A stretch of DNA of 24,431 nt from CAYRPO01 sp964426305 (GTDB lineage: Bacteria > Patescibacteriota > Saccharimonadia > Saccharimonadales > CAIOMD01): positions 1 through 24,431 of the forward strand of contig CAYRPO010000007.1 in the NCBI GenBank assembly GCA_964426305.1, written 5' to 3'. Positions 22,431-24,431 of this stretch are shown in pieces (the stretch's first letter is position 1; every line of letters starts with the position of its first letter). The position numbers were made by a program, and so were the translations under genes. The notes below the pieces were generated by a model. That model was not told where the DNA came from and ran no database searches. It saw only the letters and a list, made by a program, of their open reading frames with translations.

Positions 22431-22614
22431 AACCTGTCAAACTTCTAGTATACGTCTGGCCGGTGTGCGTCCGCCACCAAGCAACATCAGCTCAAATACG
22501 ATCACGTGCAACGCTAAACACCAGACAGACATCGGCACATGGTATCGACAGCGAGACACGTCAATACCACAGAAGCAGTCCAGCTACTAGAACCTCTGGC
22601 GATGCAGAGAAAAT
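22431..22614. other. Convergent gap, nothing recognised
   Basis: These 184 bp lie between the ends of the cohesin gene and the dockerin beta-helix gene. I found no good terminator in either direction. An inverted pair TTCTAGTA / TACTAGAA lies near its two ends and a 5-bp hairpin (CTCTG/CAGAG) near 22600, both too weak to call. Confidence 0.4.
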
Positions 22615-23874
22615 CTAGTAGTTATTGATGTTATATGCAGGATTTGGCGTCGAGCCGTCCTCCCAGGTATTGGCTTTGAAGACATTGCCGGCAAGAGCAT
22701 ATGTCAACTTATCGATCAACATACCGCAGGGCTGACCGCCGGTTATAACGCTCTGGTTTTTGCCAAACTTATTGTTCTGCACTGTCAAGTTCGCAATGCC
22801 GCCATTTGTCGATTTGCGCGCAATATTTAATGAACATCCGCCGTAATCGAGCCAATTACCGTCAATCGTCACCCCAGATGTTGGATATCCATTTTCATTT
22901 ACCATGATCGCAGCATTTGCCTTTGCCCCTGCACTATTTTTTGCCAAAATAGTAGAGTTTTTAACCTGAATATTTGAACCAAAGTGTATCTGGATGCCGT
23001 CATTGTGCGATTTGCCGCACGACTGGTCAGGAGAATATGTTGCAATATACAGATCCCGTATGTAGGACGATTCCACAATCGTTGCAGCATCCCCTCCAGA
23101 GGCCTTATATATACCTATTCCATCGATCCCGTTAGAAATCTCTACCCGTCGAATGGTCATATTTGACCCACGAATACCATCATTCAAGATGTTTGCCCTA
23201 GAGATATTGACCTCGCTGTCTTCAAGTATAAAATTTGCGTAGTTATAGATAGCAAGCACCGCTGCCGTATTGCCGCTATTGGGGATGGTCGAACATTCCG
23301 CTGCGGACGTCGGATTGTCGGGCAGATCATACGGGTTCGGAGTACCCAAAATTCGGCTATTTTTCACTGTAACGTTTGCAGCCTTGATGTGCAGTCGTCC
23401 GCTAATCTGTAGATTACTAAAAACACCTGATTTACTAATAGTCACGTTGCCGTTACTAGCGACAGTAATGCCGGTAGTTGTATTCGTGACTGGTGCAGTC
23501 AGTGTTTGTCCTGCTGGAACACCTGTATTGCTTGCGCTTGGCTTGGCTGCGCCCGCAGCTACACCCCACCGGGCAAGCAATATCGATAGGTCAAAAACAC
23601 TCACCGTACCATCCTTGTTTAGGTCGCTGAGACTATCGGACGTCCTCCACTTGCCAAGCAATATTGAGAGATCCAAGACATCGACTTTGTTGTCATTGTT
23701 GATATCTGCGGGCTCTGTCGAAGAAGCTCTGGATGTACCGACATTCGGTTGCCGTGTACTACTCCTTGAGACACTAAAACCAAAGACCGCAATAACCGCA
23801 AAGGCTATCACAAATACTATAGCTATGCGTATGTGTTGTGTGTGTTTTTTAGTAACCATATGTTTCTTTTTCAT
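22615..23874 (-). CDS. Membrane-anchored dockerin + parallel beta-helix protein
   Basis: The 419-aa protein has a basic N-terminus, a membrane segment or uncleaved signal anchor (about 16-33, 'IAIVFVIAFAVIAVFGF'), a short Ser/Thr linker, a dockerin (57-104; loops 'DINNDNKVDVLD' and 'DLNKDGTVSVFD', all Ca ligands kept) and a right-handed beta-helix (about 130-419) with rungs such as 'NVTVKNSRIL', 'NFILEDSEVNI', 'NMTIRRVEI', 'NIQVKNSTIL' and 'GVTIDGNWLDYGGCSLNI'. Such folds occur in pectate lyases, other polysaccharide-active enzymes and adhesins; activity is not predictable here. Start is uncertain: ATG 23874 or ATG 23859. TATAAT overlaps the first and favours the second. A TTG at 23895 is also in frame. 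No terminator was seen after the TAG. Confidence 0.85.
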   Translation of the reverse strand: MKKKHMVTKKHTQHIRIAIVFVIAFAVIAVFGFSVSRSSTRQPNVGTSRASSTEPADINNDNKVDVLDLSILLGKWRTSDSLSDLNKDGTVSVFDLSILLARWGVAAGAAKPSASNTGVPAGQTLTAPVTNTTTGITVASNGNVTISKSGVFSNLQISGRLHIKAANVTVKNSRILGTPNPYDLPDNPTSAAECSTIPNSGNTAAVLAIYNYANFILEDSEVNISRANILNDGIRGSNMTIRRVEISNGIDGIGIYKASGGDAATIVESSYIRDLYIATYSPDQSCGKSHNDGIQIHFGSNIQVKNSTILAKNSAGAKANAAIMVNENGYPTSGVTIDGNWLDYGGCSLNIARKSTNGGIANLTVQNNKFGKNQSVITGGQPCGMLIDKLTYALAGNVFKANTWEDGSTPNPAYNINNY

Positions 23875-23878
23875 TATA
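23873..23878 (-). promoter_or_regulatory. -10 element for the dockerin beta-helix gene
   Basis: A perfect TATAAT on the minus strand overlaps the upstream candidate ATG (23874) and lies 13 nt before the next one (23859). If used, it forces the start at 23859 with a leader of about 6-7 nt. No clear -35 is visible. Confidence 0.45.
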
Positions 23879-23972
23879 TATGCACATTGCACCAACCCAA
23901 TCGATAATTTTCACATCCTTTCAAATAATCCTGCTCGATATCAAGATTACAAAAACCAAGAAAAGCGAAAGA

Positions 23973-24431
23973 CTATCCATTTATAAGTCTGATCGGCGTT
24001 CCGATCTCCCAGAGATTATTACTAAAGATGTACCCTGCAGTCGATGACCGAATGATCGAACAGCCGTTGTTGTCTTGTCCGGCAGTGCCAGTCGAGCCGT
24101 TGTTGCCGTAAAACGTATTGTCGAGAACCTCGACGACTCCCGTCAGACCCGCCGGCATATTCACAGAACAAACGCCCCACTTAAAATGATTGTTTGTAAC
24201 GTGGATGTCTCCGCCTTTGTTCATCATGAGACCGGCGTTTGTTTGTGGTTCGCTAACGGCGTTCACGAAAAATGAATTTCTGTGAATATTGATTCCCGTA
24301 CCGCCATGCATCTGGATGCCATCGCTATGGTTACCTTCTGGGTGAGCAGCGTCATACCCACAATACACCTTTGTACCAGTGGACGGATCGAGATTGTAGT
24401 TACCAGGAGACCATTTGCCCTTATATAGATC
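23973..24431 (-). CDS. Beta-helix protein, C-terminal part (runs off the window)
   Basis: The frame is open to the window edge, so only the last 152 residues are seen and the N-terminus lies beyond 24431. The fragment is a right-handed beta-helix related to the neighbour at 22615-23874. Matching pieces are 'HSDGIQMHGGTGINIHRNSF' against 'HNDGIQIHFGSNIQVKNSTI', 'NAGLMMNKGGDIHVTNNHF' against 'NAAIMVNENG...VTIDGNWL', and 'WGVCSVNM' against 'YGGCSLNI'. The two are therefore tandem paralogues. Whether this one also has an anchor and dockerin cannot be told. It ends in TAG, about 100 bp before the start of the next gene, with no clear terminator between. Confidence 0.8.
   Translation of the reverse strand, partial: DLYKGKWSPGNYNLDPSTGTKVYCGYDAAHPEGNHSDGIQMHGGTGINIHRNSFFVNAVSEPQTNAGLMMNKGGDIHVTNNHFKWGVCSVNMPAGLTGVVEVLDNTFYGNNGSTGTAGQDNNGCSIIRSSTAGYIFSNNLWEIGTPIRLING

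Noticed and set aside
22183..22590. A 135-codon plus-strand open frame past the end of the cohesin gene
   Set aside because: It overlaps the cohesin tail in another frame, has the Q/H/S/P-rich look of a shifted Pro/Thr-rich region, and lacks its own Shine-Dalgarno.
23270..23986. A 238-codon plus-strand frame opposite the dockerin beta-helix gene
   Set aside because: The minus strand carries clear dockerin loops and beta-helix rungs; the plus frame has no domain.

Overview
The window reads as a chromosomal contig from a Candidate Phyla Radiation bacterium, most likely a Saccharibacteria (TM7) relative. This is inference from gene content, compact spacing, cohesin/dockerin surface proteins with 'DLSxLLxxWG' repeats, and a ProRS without its editing insert. 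UGA is used as a normal stop (serS and the M16 peptidase gene end in TGA) and an RF2 gene is present. That argues against the UGA=Gly code of Gracilibacteria and Absconditabacteria. I see no rRNA, tRNA, CRISPR array, IS element or phage gene. A run of exactly 100 N (20463-20562) marks a scaffold gap inside one gene.

Region 1 (1-19080) is housekeeping and almost all on the minus strand. In transcription order within each block it holds: frr - uppS - rseP (site-2 protease) - CPBP protease; proS - greA; lysS - ydjM-like hydrolase - uridine kinase-like protein - CruF-like carotenoid protein; a 59-aa basic protein ending at a strong terminator; rsmE; a 67-aa protein ending at a strong terminator; a PD-(D/E)XK nuclease with Cas4-like cysteine pairs; serS - hpf; secA - M16 peptidase - prfB. 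One plus-strand gene (8131-8814, membrane-anchored, unknown) converges on rsmE, and the two stop codons overlap. Translation factors and tRNA synthetases, Sec export, membrane proteolysis and cell-wall lipid carrier synthesis dominate.

Region 2 (19155-24431) is accessory and concerns the cell surface. It has four neighbouring genes: a cohesin-like/Ig/FN3/dockerin protein, broken by the N gap; a divergent secreted cohesin protein with a C-terminal membrane anchor; an N-terminally anchored dockerin + parallel beta-helix protein; and a second beta-helix protein cut by the window edge. Together they look like a self-contained, membrane-tethered cohesin-dockerin assembly. This is the most interesting system in the window.

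Initiation signals fall into two classes. Several housekeeping genes (serS, lysS, prfB, proS, rsmE, uppS) have a -10 hexamer only 6-9 nt before the ATG and no Shine-Dalgarno, which suggests leaderless or nearly leaderless mRNAs. Others (frr, the 59-aa gene, the dockerin and cohesin genes, the uridine kinase-like gene) have clear purine-rich Shine-Dalgarno sites. All promoter calls are by eye.
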